This document shows, piece after piece, positions 34,848 through 47,100 of a DNA stretch of 64,000 nucleotides. A program made the position numbers and the translations under genes. Source of the DNA: Nectonema munidae (taxonomy: Eukaryota; Nematomorpha; Nectonematoida; Nectonematidae); assembly GCA_030549495.1 (NCBI GenBank), contig JAUIRK010000070.1, positions 74,501 to 138,500 on the forward strand, in the 5' to 3' direction. The notes beneath the pieces were generated by a model. The model did not search any database. It was not told the origin of the DNA and was given only the letters and a program-made list of their open reading frames with translations. The first letter of the stretch is position 1. Every line of letters begins with the position of its first letter.

Positions 34848-35285
34848 TTTTAATTTCAATGCTTGAAATTTGATTACGGTGTGTATTAAAATCACGACTT
34901 ATTTTCACTTTTTCTCAAAAAAAGGTAAAATTCAAAAGAAAAAGTGAGTGTTCCCAAGCGGTTGGTGGTTTAGAAGGGGGTCTGGTAAGTCGTAACCTTG
35001 TTAGAAAAGAGAAGATAATAATAATTTTTCTCCGTTTAAAAGTAATTTTTATCGACCCCTTTTATTTTTGTTTAAATTTTAACAAATTTTAATTTCGTGC
35101 TCATACATAAATGACATCCCGCTAAATGAAGAATTTATAAATTTTCGAACCCCCCCCCCCTGCCCCCTGTTCCCTTCCTGCTCTATTTTTTATGCACAGC
35201 ATCTAGAATTAGTTAAAGACTCAGGGCTATTTAGATCAGTTCTTCAAAGTTATAAGACCTAAACATCTTCAGTTTTCAAGAAGAA
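34848..35285. other. Intergenic, no gene recognised
   Basis: AT-rich with a C-run at 35149-35161. No coding motifs seen. Confidence 0.5.
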
Positions 35286-35287
35286 AG

Positions 35288-35345
35288 ATCAACCGCTGCG
35301 CTTAGATACCAAGGCACTAAAAAGTACACCTGCTTTAGTAAGTAA
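35288..35345 (-). repeat. tRNA-like repeat fragment, copy 1
   Basis: GCTTAGATACCAAGGCACTA with AACCGCTGCG upstream resembles 36005-36060. On the minus strand the string AAGCGCAGCGGTTGATC is tRNA D-arm-like. It may be a second, older SINE family. Confidence 0.35.
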
Positions 35346-35939
35346 TCAATTTTGTAATGAACTTCATGCATCTAGCATTCCAGATCTGATACAAAATGAC
35401 TTTCTGGATATAATTCTTCAGTATTTTGTAGGGGACATGAAATTGAATCTAACAAACATTATATCAAGAATTTCAACGTTTGCTGTTCAAATGCAAATGC
35501 ATACATCTTACTGTCTCAGCTTAGTAACTCTTAAAACCTATCTTGATATTATCATTATTTAGAAACTGGGTTTTTTAAATAACTTCGAATCAAAGTTGCG
35601 ATTTAGCTTACTAATAAATAGTAATAATTAGTAGACTTCTCAAAAAAATTAGGGTTATATGTTTCTTTCATTTTCCTTCACACTGCATGCAGGCTTACCG
35701 AGTCCAAAGAAAATTTTCCGACTTACAAAAAAATTTTAAATATATAAATGCAATCTTTGCTTCCCGCTTCGAGTAAAGAATTTTTATTTATTTTTTTAAG
35801 TTATAAATTTTTAAGAACATCCTTTAAAATCCTGAAAGTTACACTGAAACATCCCGAAAGGTTAAAGGCGACTCTGAATCCTATCCCTTTAAAATATCGG
35901 ACTCTCCAGCCCTCCTTCACAGAAAATAAAATGGCAAAT

Positions 35940-36062
35940 CACAATGCTGTAAGTAAGGGATCGTGGCCTTTCAAGTTTGCAGGTTAGGGCTCATAAGTGC
36001 ATAGCCAATCGCTACGCCTAAGATACTAAGGCACTTGAAAAATACAACTGCAGCTGGTAAAT
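35940..36062 (-). repeat. tRNA-like repeat fragment, copy 2
   Basis: On the minus strand, TTAGGCGTAGCGATTGGC followed about 45 bp later by AAAGGCCACGATCCC looks like a degraded A box and B box. It shares CTAAGATACTAAGGCACT-type sequence with 35288-35345. Boundaries are unclear. Confidence 0.35.
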
Positions 36063-37109
36063 GAATTGTGATGATTTCAAATCTGTGTCAATTCTACATG
36101 TTCTATCATGCTTTGATAAGAAAAGTGTGCATTTTGAATGATTGAAACAAGATTTATACATTTTCGCTCAAATTTACAGAAATTTTTCTGTATCCATGTA
36201 TGCCTTGGCCGATGGCAGCGTCAAATTTAAATCATCTGAATCTCCAATGAAACACCTGCTCCTTTGTATCCTTTTTCTTTTTATCCTTGAGCACCAACGT
36301 CTCTTCATTCCTTCATTTACGAAAATATCTCATCACTTAGAATATCTTGTTAAGTTATACTTCTCAAGAACATTTTTTATCTCTACATTGATTCTCTGAA
36401 CATCTTGCATTACCCAATTAACTAGCTTAATTTAAAAGTGAGTTATTTGGTTTCTCTTGCTTTGTTATCTACTTTTTCCATACTTTGACTGTTTTCAGTG
36501 GAAATTGATGCCAACAATCATTAAAAAAAATTTGAAATTGAATTTTCCATTAGATATAAATAAAAGATTTGGTTTCAATAAAATGCACCATGTATTCAAT
36601 CTTTATGTTTCCTATTCTGAAAAGAATTTCAAACCGCAAAAGTAAAATGTTCTATTTTTTATCTAAAAAAATATCTAAAGGCGTTTAGGTTTCGCGCGTT
36701 TTGACTATGGACCTAAAAATAATAACTTATGGAACTAACCTCTTGCCTTATATCCTTGAATATAAGTTACAAATCAATTTTTATTTATTTTGCTTCCGTG
36801 CACCCTCACCTCCCCCTCTCCAGTACTAGCTACTCCACTTAACTCTTGGTCTTGGAGTGAGTTCGCCAATTTCTCGATACATTCAGAATACAACTAGATA
36901 GAGCAACTCATGCAGTGCCCTGCATTTAACGATTTCAATTTTCCGTTAACCCTCGTATTTTTATTATCAATTGCCGAATGACCGCCGACAGCAAATTTAT
37001 TTCTCCGGGCAGCCTTTAACTCATTCCACATAATGTGCATGCGTCGATCCCCCTAAGTCTGTGTATTTGAGTATAACATTTTTTTATTTTCCACCATTTT
37101 GTATTTCAG

Positions 37110-37270
37110 ATTTGGAAGGAGTGGCAAAAGAAAAGGGACCGATCATTTATAGAAATTTGTGCGTAGAAATGATGCCCCCCAACGCCAAAGACATTCCAGT
37201 CATCAAGTCAAAGCTGGTGCACATCCTGAATTCCTATAAAACCGGAAACTGGAAGAAGCTCTCTGTTAAG
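37110..37270 (+). CDS. Internal coding exon of an unidentified gene
   Basis: A polypyrimidine tract and acceptor (ATTTTGTATTTCAG ending 37109) and a donor (GTTAAG|GTAACG after 37270) enclose 161 bp that is open in one frame. The exon is entered in phase 1 and left in phase 0. The peptide contains GVAKEKGPIIYRNLCVEMMP and IPVIKSKLVHILNSYKTGNW. Its GC content and codon use are clearly higher than the flanking AT-rich DNA, as for the exons of the receptor and LSM3 genes here. The segment is amphipathic and basic towards the end. I do not recognise the protein. Neighbouring exons were not found, so they are probably distant or very short. Confidence 0.6.
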
Positions 37271-38056
37271 GTAACGCTCCTTGCTTCTAACAAAAATGAC
37301 ATCACAAAATGGGTTTAAAGCTAGGGCGTTCTAATTTGAGCTTGGCACAGCGTTTTAGATCTTAATTCCTTTTCTTCATTTTTTCCTTCACTATCGTAGC
37401 ATTACACTGCGGTTGTAGTGTCAGGTGTCAAGGTTTTCGGGGATTATCCGCGTTTCATCTTTGCTTAATAACTAAATCGCAAGGATTTTTCATTCATCTA
37501 TCTTATAATGACATGAAAGGAGTTTATACACATTTAATTTCAAATGTGATTGATTACCTCTTTTCTAGTATAAAAACTTCATATTAATTATTTTTGTGAA
37601 GAATAAAAAATCTGTTTCTTGACTTTTTTTCAAGGCCATTTTTGTGCCGGTTTGATGCTTAAAAATCTGACAGCCTAACGCCTTCACTATGACAGTACTT
37701 TCATCTTTATGAAAAATGAATACATTGAGCTAAAAATGAACCCCCTCTCTCTCCTTTCATGATTTTAAGACATGTTTTTTCAAATAAAAGTAAAAGAATT
37801 CGATAATCAGAAATTTGGCATTAGGAGTTTTGCAAAGCTCCTAAGGCTGTGAGCATCCTAAGGTTTTTAAATGGCAAATTCAGTAAATCTTTTTCCTGAA
37901 AGCTTTTTAAATTTTAACATTTGATATTTCGAATTAAGATTTGGAATCGTAGAAAACGATGATATCGTTCCATAGTTTTTATCCATCACTAATTTGAAGT
38001 ACTATACTTTATTAGTATTATTAAAAGTATTAAAGAAAGTATTAAGAGCTTTCATT
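37271..38056. other. Probable intron or intergenic sequence
   Basis: No exon or repeat recognised. It would be intronic if the exon at 37110-37270 is real. Confidence 0.4.
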
Positions 38057-38198
38057 CATCAATCCTTTCGTGACCAGTGCATCATACATGATACATAAAC
38101 AATTTTACCTTCGTCTGCTTTTTCAAATAGTTGTGTATAGGAATCTTCTGCTTTTTAATAAATATCGTCTGATTTTTCTGGTCACGAAAGGTTTGATG
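38057..38198. mobile_element. MITE with CCTTTCGTGACCAG inverted termini
   Basis: A 142-bp element whose termini CATCAATCCTTTCGTGAC and GTCACGAAAGGTTTGATG pair with one mismatch over about 21 bp. The interior (TTCGTCTGCTTTTTC, AATCTTCTGCTTTTTAAT, ATATCGTCTGATTTTTCTGG) is related to the MITEs at 5386-5522 and 40501-40628. It therefore looks like a subfamily with altered outermost ends. No TTAA flank is seen. Confidence 0.65.
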
Positions 38199-40500
38199 TG
38201 TGTGTGAGTAAAGAAATAAATAATAAAGGACAACTTGAATTCTTCATAATTAAAAGATACATTTAGTTAACTTCTGGTTATTGAAATTTCATAAAATTTA
38301 GAATGTGTTCCTCATATATGTTAAACAACATTGTAACCTGTGTTTATATTAGAATGTCAGAAAATCACGGGAATTATTTTAAAACAGCTATCTTAATCGA
38401 TTATATTTTTCTTTTCATAATTTTCGATGTTATAGCAAAAAAATTGTTGAATTTATATGTATTTAAAGGATTTTTTTATATAAAAATAAAAAACTAAAAA
38501 ATATTGAATTAAAAAAGTCATTAACCACGTGAGTGAGTCTGTCATTTGAAAATTGGCTTTGTTAAATTATTCACTTTACTTGTGGGCATTTGTAATTTTT
38601 AGGGAAAACACTTTTGACAGTTGACTTTTAACTGACAAAAATCACGATACCCCCTTTTCAATAATCATATTACATCAGTTCATTAGCTCTACAAGTTAGA
38701 ACCTTAAATTAACTTTTTAGAATTTAAAAAAGGTTTCTAAAAAGTCAAATAAAAAATCTTGATTTTGAATACGATATTCCTTAGGAGTTTACGATCAATA
38801 CATGTGTTGCTTTGGAAATCTGTTTTTTCTTCCTTGCTGGTGAAGTGATTGGACGATGGTGTTTGTATGGGTATGACGTGCATCCGATGCATTGGATTGA
38901 AATCACCAATGAAAAAGCTTAAAAGTGTATACTGAAGATTACGAAGTTTTTACGCCACCACTCGGAGGCGCATCTTTCATTTTTATGTATCTTTGCTATC
39001 TTCTTTGACTTTTATTGCTATTTTTGTTGAGAAAGAATAAATTGGTTTGTTTTGTTTCCTTTCTTCTATTCCACACTTTACTATAATCAATATATCACAT
39101 CAATCATAAAGAAAACTTAGATATTTGAGAATTAAAAACTAGAGAATCATCTATGAATCGCTCAAAAATGAAAGGTGCTAATGTTAAGTTGCATAAGTTA
39201 AGCATGGCATTTTTTTACTTAACTTACCTTTGACATAGTAATGCGAGGATTAATCGGAAATCGTGTTTTTTTAAATATCGCAATCACAAGTTGAATTTTT
39301 AAACCTAATTTGAAAGTTTAAAACTTTTAATTTTATTTAACTCGGTTTGTTATTCATCTTCCAAATCCAAAAACATTAAATAATTAAAATAAATTTTTAA
39401 CTTTACACATAAGACAATTTTTAGTTACTAAAATTGGATATAGCCGAACAAAAAAAGAAATTCAAATGATTGAAAAATGTAGCCTTTGCTGGAATTGAAT
39501 TAAAGCAACTAATCAATCGAATGCCAAAAAACCTTATTGTTATTTTGTTTATGTGTGTATACAAATAAGAAAAGTATTGAGTAATTTCAAAATTCGGTAG
39601 CACACATCTTTGTATTTAAATTGGATGTCACTTTATTTGAATATATTTGTGTGTTGCCTTTTGAAAAGATGGAGTAGAAAGTTTTTTCCAGCAAGCTTTA
39701 TAAATTTTTAATATTTAATGTTTCAAATTTAGAATCGAAATCGTACAAAACTTTCGCATCGCTCCAACATTAATTTGAAGTACTACACTTTATTAGTATT
39801 ATTAAGTAAAAAGAAATGATAAAGGACAACTTGAATCCTTCATAATTAAACCAACCATGTTCAATTCTTGAGAGAGGCGCTGTGAAAATGTACGAATAAA
39901 AGTTTCTGCCAATCACTAATCGCAGACTTTTCCTTATTTGCTTATATTTTTGGCGGCTAACTCTACTGAATTTGGCGCTTCTAAACATTAAACAAAATGT
40001 GTTTCGTATGAATACAGTAAGATATTTGATTTGTTTTTCCTATTATGACCAAGATTTTTGTGTTTTAACGCTGACCATCGCTTCGATGGACGGAAAACTT
40101 CGTAAAATCACCATACGGTTGAACTTATGGAAGAACTTTAAAAACAGTGCTTTCCCACGAAGCTTCTTTTAATTATAAACAGCATTCGCTTTCTGACAAT
40201 TTATGACGGAGAGAAGCAGAAAAAAAGAATTCTGTACAGAATTGGATTCAAATAAGCAGATGTGAATAACAATGAAAGATGGTAATCGTTCTAATGAGAT
40301 AGATGGTTTACGTCTTTCGCTGTCTCGCAAAATGTTTACGGAACAAGCTGAAATATTTCATTACGAATTGAAATTTAACTATGGGTGTGTAATATGTATA
40401 TAGTCTAGGTTGGTTGCAGAGTTCCGAGGCTAGATATGGTCTAAAGCTTTATGCGTTGTGCCATGAAAAATATTCGGCAGACAAAGAATCAATCATTTAT
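38199..40500. other. Intergenic or intronic, no gene recognised
   Basis: AT-rich. 39760-39860 repeats parts of 37990-38250 in diverged form (TAATTTGAAGTACTATACTT, AAAGGACAACTTGAAT), so some local duplication is present. No coding motif was recognised. Confidence 0.45.
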
Positions 40501-40628
40501 TTAACCGGTTAACGCCCACAGTCTACTTTACAAAAATAAAATCGTCTGCGTTTTATCAATGCTCTTTAATACAAATCTTCTGCTTTACATTAGATATCAT
40601 CTGATTATTCTGGTCGTTAACGGGTTAA
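40501..40628. mobile_element. TTAA-flanked MITE (piggyBac-type)
   Basis: Perfect TTAA at 40501-40504 and 40625-40628 surrounds 120 bp with termini CCGGTTAACGCCCAC and CTGGTCGTTAACGGG. These pair as imperfect inverted repeats, each containing a further TTAACG. It is the inverted-orientation counterpart of 5386-5522. It has no coding capacity and probably depends on a piggyBac transposase. Confidence 0.75.
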
Positions 40629-40639
40629 GTCAGAAGTTT

Positions 40640-40887
40640 CTCCTTTTAGCTTCTGACTGTCGCACCAAAAGAACAACCTGTGTCTCCATTTCTTCCTGTC
40701 AAACGCATCTTCCAGCTTCAGCCCCAGCTGTGTTTAGATCCTTCATCGCCTTTTCTCTCCCTCCAACTTAACTGTGGACGTCCTTTCTTTCGTTTAGCTT
40801 TAACTTCAAAATTCCAGGCTTGTTTTATTGCTACATTATCTCCCTTCATTAAAACATGGCCTAGCCACCTTATCCTACTTTTAGCCA
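40640..40887 (-). pseudogene. LINE ORF2 C-terminal remnant
   Basis: From an ATG at 40887 the minus strand reads MAKSRIRWLGHVLMKGDNVA followed by IKQAWNFEVKAKRKKGRPQL, then SWRE and a frameshift. RxRWLGHVxRM...GRPxxxW is the hallmark of the C-terminus of many RTE/CR1-like LINE reverse-transcriptase proteins. Only about 80 residues remain. It directly abuts the MITE at 40501-40628. Confidence 0.75.
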
Positions 40888-40899
40888 TAAAAAAAGTTA

Positions 40900-42455
40900 G
40901 GCAGACAAAGAAGCATCTTCTAAGTTTGTTAATGAATTTATTCAGCGATTTCCTAGGTAAATGCGAACTTTTATGAACGGAGAAATGAAAGGTAAATGCG
41001 AACTTTTATGAACAAGTTAAGACACTGGTATTTTTGTGTTTTATTTCTTTTTCTTCTTTTTTATTTTGTCAATTTCCTCACTACTTAATTGAGTTGAAAT
41101 ATTCTTTGAAATAATTGATATATTTATGACAGGTTAGCAAAAGGGATTCCAAAGCTGTTGCAAGCAAGAATAGTGAAAACAAGCAAAAGTACGCCTACTA
41201 GAATGAAATTCAATTTATCTTTTTATCATTGAGATTTAAAAAGTGAAAGTTGATAAGGGGAGGTATCATTTATACAAAGGAGGACGTTTAGATTTGACAT
41301 AAATGGAAATGAAAATTTCAAATTCAAAAATAAAAAAGGAAACTCTCTTATGACTTTGGAAGCTGGAACAAATAAATGAAATTGACATTTTAAACATCAT
41401 CCTTAAATTAGCGATGACGATCAAATCACTTAATTTTGTTAAAATGGGATTGCTACTTGTAAAAAAAATTACTCATAAAAAATTAAAGTAATCGCTGTAT
41501 TTCAAATTTATGAATTGCGAACAATGAAACAGAAACAACAGGCAGGTAAAGGAGATCATATTCGCAAAGAGCAGAATCTTTTACATAGGCAAAAATGTGT
41601 TAGTTCGCAATGTCACTTTATATAAAAGGTTAAATTTTTGAGGATACATGATAGCTTGAAGTTTATAAAAATGAAAATGTTAAAAAGCCGTGTCTCCACT
41701 CAAATAAATAATAGGAAGTCAGAATTGCAAAATTTCCCTTTCTGTAGATAGCATAATAGAAAGGGATAGTCTTCCTTATTTTTGTGCACACGTTTTCTAG
41801 TTTATTTTATGAGAAAATAATTTATTAATTTAAGAGATGCCTCCTTTCGTTTAACTTTATATCATCTCTTCGAAATACATATCCCATCTTCATATAAAGT
41901 TAAATATAAGGCGCCTATAACTTCTTGAAATTTTTTGTCTTGCTCGCAGTGATGGACTACGTCACGGTTCGAAACGAAATTTCGTATTTTCAAACTTCAC
42001 CTTTTTCTTACCGTAATTCGCATCGGAATAAAAAAATACGTTGTAAAATGTAACGAAATTTTGAAAAAAAAATTAAAACGTAAATGAATAATCAAACGTG
42101 ATCGAAAAGATTTGCTTGATGTTTTTTACCTTGAGAATAAATGACTTCAAAAGAATTACTTTTCTCTCGTATATAAAATTTAGTATCGTATAAATTTACA
42201 TCGAATAGCTTATATACGTAATAAGAGATTGCTATCTCATCATCACAATTGATTATTTAGGAGAATGCAAGTGAGCCTATGGTTGGAGAATGTGCTGATA
42301 TAGATAGATAAATGTCATGGTGTACTTGTGTGATATTCGTATGAGGGAGAGAGAAAGGATATGAATTGAAGAATAAATCAATGATAAATCAAAATCGATA
42401 TTTATTAATTAATTTTGAAGTTTAGTTTAAAAATCTTTACACTTAAGTAAACTCC
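40900..42455. other. Intergenic, no gene recognised
   Basis: AT-rich. A 22-bp string (GGTAAATGCGAACTTTTATG) is duplicated at about 40952 and 40990. No exon recognised. Confidence 0.45.
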
Positions 42456-42459
42456 CCCT

Positions 42460-42945
42460 TCCTTTTTGTCGCCTTTGCCCCCCCCCCTCCACCCCCCCCC
42501 CCCCCGCGTCGCCCCGGCCCCGTAAACGGTTACCTTGGGCGCGCTTCCCCCCCCCCCCCCCCCCCCCTGTCCTTTGTCTTATACTCCCATCAAAACTTAA
42601 GTTCTTTTATCGCTCCCGTCCCCTCCTCCCCTCAAATCCGCGCCCCGCCCTCCGCCCCCCCCCCCCGCCCCCCAACCAGAACCTTTCCCCAGGTCGGAAG
42701 CTTCCGACAAATATAAAAGGCGGGGAAACCCCGCCACGCCCGGAGACACCGCCCCGCCCGGCGCCACAGCGGCGCAAGAGGCAGCCCCCCCTCACCCAAC
42801 AGGACCTACATCTACGGGGTTGCAAAGGCCCCCGGGCAGGGAGCCCCAGCCCAGTCCCATACATGAACAATAAAAACCTGGATGCGCAACCGTTTCGAGA
42901 CGGCTAAGAGACTTTGACGACGGCGGCAGGGCCCTGCCTTTCCTC
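42460..42945 (+). promoter_or_regulatory. GC-rich island with TATA-like box; LTR or promoter candidate
   Basis: This is a sharply bounded, C-rich, CpG-containing island in otherwise AT-rich DNA, with several C-runs of 9-20 bp (42480-42690). It contains a consensus TATA box in AAATATAAAAGGCGGGG (about 42708-42724) and, about 150 bp later, AATAAAAACCTGG (near 42869). TATA plus AATAAA at that spacing is the U3-R-U5 arrangement of an LTR, so a solo LTR is possible. No TG...CA ends or target duplication were found. A promoter, or foreign or misassembled DNA, are alternatives. Long minus-strand frames here are artefacts of GC bias. Confidence 0.35.
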
Positions 42946-44080
42946 AAATGTCTCACCCCAAGATGAAATCCTTCCACATTGTTTTTTGAATATGATGTGA
43001 CAGGGGATCAAACTAAGCATAAGGAAGAAGGTGGTCAAAGATTGTTGTATATCGGGATGAAGTGAGTTTCTGACTTGCGAAGTTTAAGTTGGATGCTATG
43101 ATGTTGAAAGTGGCATGGCAGGATGTAAAACATATGTGCAAACTTTTGCCATGTTCTATCCCTCTGCTCAGATGTTACGAAAAGGAAAGATGGGATGAAA
43201 AAAGAGTTCATATGGATATTCCAGTGAGTGATGGGGTTTGACAGATGAAATTGTAAAAAGAATTGCATGTGAAGTGACGATAGTAGTGAATTCAACAAAC
43301 ATGTTGTGAGTTCATTGTGTGTATTGAAGATGAATTACCCTTCTACACTTGGAAAGTGAGTGAAAGGTTAAATTAAACAGTGATAACAGATTTTTAAATC
43401 TAAATAGACAATTCGAATAAGTAAATGAAAAAAATTATGATGGATTGTTTAGGCTACTTGTAATGGTGTGATATATTTTTTATTTGTAATTTTAATAAAT
43501 AATGTATGAAAAAAGTGATAAATAAATTTTTTATTCTTTTATTTGTATATTGTGATAATAATGTTGAAAAATGTAATAAATATTGTTTTAATTGTTAAAT
43601 GTGTTGACTTATAGTGTACCTACATTATAAAGAAGATAAATTTATAAATAATATGAAAAAAGATATTAGAATAGGTTATATAATTATTTAAGGAGGGAGA
43701 AAAGAGTAATGGCAATAAAATTCGTGAAATAAACACATGTATACCATTGCACTTATACGCATATATATTAGTGTGTAAGTGTTATATATACGCTTTTTGT
43801 TTAGTGTGTTCGTAATGATTTTTCCACACACACACACACACACACTTCCATGATAAAATACAGCAAAGCACTTTAGATATAAAGAGCAGTGAGAGAATGT
43901 GTATGTGTAATTGTATAGAAGAGTTGTTGCTTTGAAGTGAGTGATTTTGTTGGCTATACAAAAAGTAATGAGACCTTGTCGATTTTGTTGAATTTTATGG
44001 ATTTAATCCCCTTTTCCTTCTGCTGTCTGATGTCTCCATCCTCCTTTTGTCTCTGCAATCATCTTTCTCTTTATCATCAG
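42946..44080. other. Intergenic upstream of the receptor gene
   Basis: AT-rich. It holds a (ca)n microsatellite at about 43829-43850 and a strong polypyrimidine tract (43990-44080) ending in a splice acceptor CATCAG at 44080. That acceptor may begin the receptor's 5'-UTR/coding exon. A first non-coding exon upstream is likely but not located. Confidence 0.5.
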
Positions 44081-44081
44081 C

Positions 44082-44195
44082 ATGCCCTTCTTCCCGCAAG
44101 TGCGCTGTGTTTCGGACTTCGTCGGAGCTACTTTACGGGTAAAGATCGTTTTTAGCGATTTGGCACCTGCTCCATTTCCCGGAGATGATTGTTAA
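44082..44195 (+). promoter_or_regulatory. Upstream ORF overlapping the receptor start codon
   Basis: If transcription or splicing begins at or before the acceptor at 44080, the first ATG (44082) opens a 37-codon frame (MPFFPQVRCV...). It terminates at TAA 44193-44195, overlapping the receptor ATG at 44185 in a different frame. Such overlapping uORFs usually reduce initiation at the main start. The mRNA start is not known, so this is conditional. Confidence 0.35.
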
Positions 44196-47100
44196 CGCGA
44201 GTAGTGTCCTCTCTTCCAACAGTAATTCTCTTTTGTCATACCAAAGCTCCTACTCCAACTCCTACATCGACGGAGTAAGCTTCGTGATTGTGTGCAGCAT
44301 CGGCTTCTTCCTCAACCTCCTCTCCCTGCTCCTCGTCTGTTACAAGGGCCTGTCTTGCAAGCCGACAGGAGGCATCATTTGCCACCAGAACGTGTTGAAT
44401 GCGTTGAAATGCCTCTTTGGCATCTTGTACGCTGTCAGCCTCTTCGGAGAAAACGCTACCCTCTCTCTCCTACAATCGCACTGCCTCAGCTTGGGCACTC
44501 TCTACATCTACTTGATCACGGCCTCCCAGCTCAACTTCTTGGTTTTGGTTGTGAACGACTTTCCCACAGTGCCGGATGAATCAGACGACGAAGCGTGCTT
44601 CAGCGACCTTGAACCGGATGTCTACGACAACGAGCAAGCGCTCTCGCTCATCGGCAACGCCAACAGTTCCAGTTGCGTCCTCTTCGCCATTTCTCTGACG
44701 TGGTTCACCAGCTTCCTCGTGAACATTGGGCCCGTGAATCTGCTGGGCGCTAGTCAGTACAACTACGCTCTTGGCATCTGCTTCTTCAAATGTGGCACAC
44801 TGATGGCCTACCTCAACTTCATGTTTTGGCTGGGTTCCATCCTCTTCATCAAACTCATCACTGCCATCCAGATTCGCCGCCAATACTCCGAAGTGAGGAG
44901 GCTTTCGAACACGGGGGCTCTGCAAATCATCAGCATGATTGCCACAATGCTTGCTAATGATCCCAGGTAATAATCATTACTTTTTAATCCATGCCATTTA
45001 AAACTGCGTGATTCGTCTCTCTGCTCATTGGCTGTAGCGAGTGTTGGAACTTAGCGCCCTAAAAATGTTGAGATTTAGTTTGACAAGGCTGACATTTTTT
45101 GAAAGAATTATTTCTTGAGTATATTTTATTTCAAGGTAACTGCACTACTTATTCTGCTCCGAAAGCAATGTTAGCAATTTTATCCCGCCTATTAAGACGG
45201 ATCATATTTTTATTGGATAAATCACACCCTATAAAATCCCAGAGCTGCGCGAAGTAAGAGGATTTTCAGGGAGTAAGAGAACTAGTGCACTCGGCGTTTT
45301 AAAAATGATTAAATCTTAGAAATTCAGAAATAAACATTTCATCAGTTTTTGCTTTTCCTTTTTTAATTGATAACAAAGAAACATGTAATTTTCTAAATTT
45401 TAACATCTTTGCTATCACATGAGACTTTTAATTAAGCTTTTAACAGTTCGTCAACCTAAAATTATTGAAACCTGGAGATTCTTGATTTTTTGCTAAAAAA
45501 ACAGGGAAAACTGAATAAATTCTCTTTAGCATTTTGTTAAATATAAAATTGACAATTTATTAGAATAATGCTAAATATAGATATACTAGTTAATAACAAA
45601 ATAAAATACTTAGCTAAACAAAAACAAAGATATAAACCAAATTACTCCTTTTTTACTGTTATATTTTTTGATTGCTTTCTTTGACAGATTCATGAATTCT
45701 TCATCTGATCTCCGATTATAACAAATATTTTTGCTTTCGGGATTATGTGTCTTAATAGCTAAAATGTCTGCCAATGTACCATCTAACTTTTAAAGATGAT
45801 GGCATATCGTTTTTATTTTTTCGTGCAATCCTGAATAATCGTTCAAGACTTGCATTGCTATGTGAAAGTACAAGAATTAAGGCAGCCTACACAAGGAAGG
45901 ATTTTGAGTCTGTCTGTTGATGTTACATGAAATTTTAGTTTGGGAATACAATACCACAAAACATCTAGTCGATATAGAACAATGTTGTTGCCCTTGTCAT
46001 CAATATCATCAACAATGATATCATATATAATATGATATTGATATCAATTTTTTTTAATGTAAATAATAAAATTTTTAAAAACCTGGAGATAAAAACTGGA
46101 GACCGGGAGTAAGCAACCAAAACAGAGAGTCTTGCAGTATTGCTGGGAGAGTTGTCCCTGCTGGTTTGCATAATCGTGAGTGATCTTTTCAGTATTTTCG
46201 CATATTTTGAGCGCCGCAATAAATCAACTTTCCACATAAAAGAACAAAACTGGAGAAGAGGCACTCTTATGCATCTTTGGTTATGCTTTGAGTTCATTGA
46301 ATGGTCTTTTTAATTCCTGCAATATTTCAATTATTTATTTTTTCAACTACAGCAATATTTTTAAGTTTTTTTTTGTTATAAGGAAGAGATTTGAACTTTT
46401 CCATTTAAAATGAAACTCCATTTTTGAGTAAAGATATGAAAATTTAGATGCCAATTCGTTCAATAAATTGTGTATCATTTTTCTTTCTACATTTAAAATA
46501 GCGATATCTGCTTATAATGGGCTCCCTTTAGTGTGTTACTTTGTTCCTACATGTATTAAGAGCGCCAGCTTAGAAACGTTAAGATCAGCATGAATTATGT
46601 GGTGATGTAATGTCAATCATTATGATATCAATTTAAAAATAAAACATTTTGTCCTATTATAGGGCCAATTTGCTTCCTTGTCTATACATAGAACATTAGG
46701 TAAATAATAAAAAACTGCAAGAAAGTTTACGTAAAGTAAATTTACCAATCGTTGGCACAATTACGCTAACGTTAGGAACAGGGTTGCGAAGTTTGATTCT
46801 AGAGTCCGTGGAGTAGAAGATTTAGAAAGATAGTAATCGGAGTCAGTATCTAATAAATTTTAGAAGTCGGAGTTAAATTTTTTAAGAGCGAATGGCCGGC
46901 AACCTCCAGCCCGCTGTCCAGATCCGGTCCACAATGGCCTAGCATCCGGCCCTCTATCCTTCGGGGTACTAACAAAACAATCTGGCCCCCAAAACGATAG
47001 CAGAAAACTCAGCTGACTACTGCATTGCAATTTACAACGCAACTGTTGCAAAAAGAGTTATGCGAACGGATAAACTGTAAAGTGATGATAACAAAAGTTA

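Noticed and set aside
42607-42977. Two overlapping minus-strand ORFs (87 and 61 codons)
   Set aside because: Gly/Arg/Pro-rich translation of a GC island and homopolymer runs; no domain or splice support.
44082-44195. Alternative receptor start at 44082
   Set aside because: That frame terminates at 44195 and is not the receptor frame.
44581-44925. 114-codon minus-strand ORF
   Set aside because: Exact antisense of receptor exon 1; it is open only because of the GC-rich codon use of the real exon.
46860-47051. Minus-strand 63-codon ORF
   Set aside because: Covers the CCGGCC-rich terminus of a hAT relic; composition artefact.
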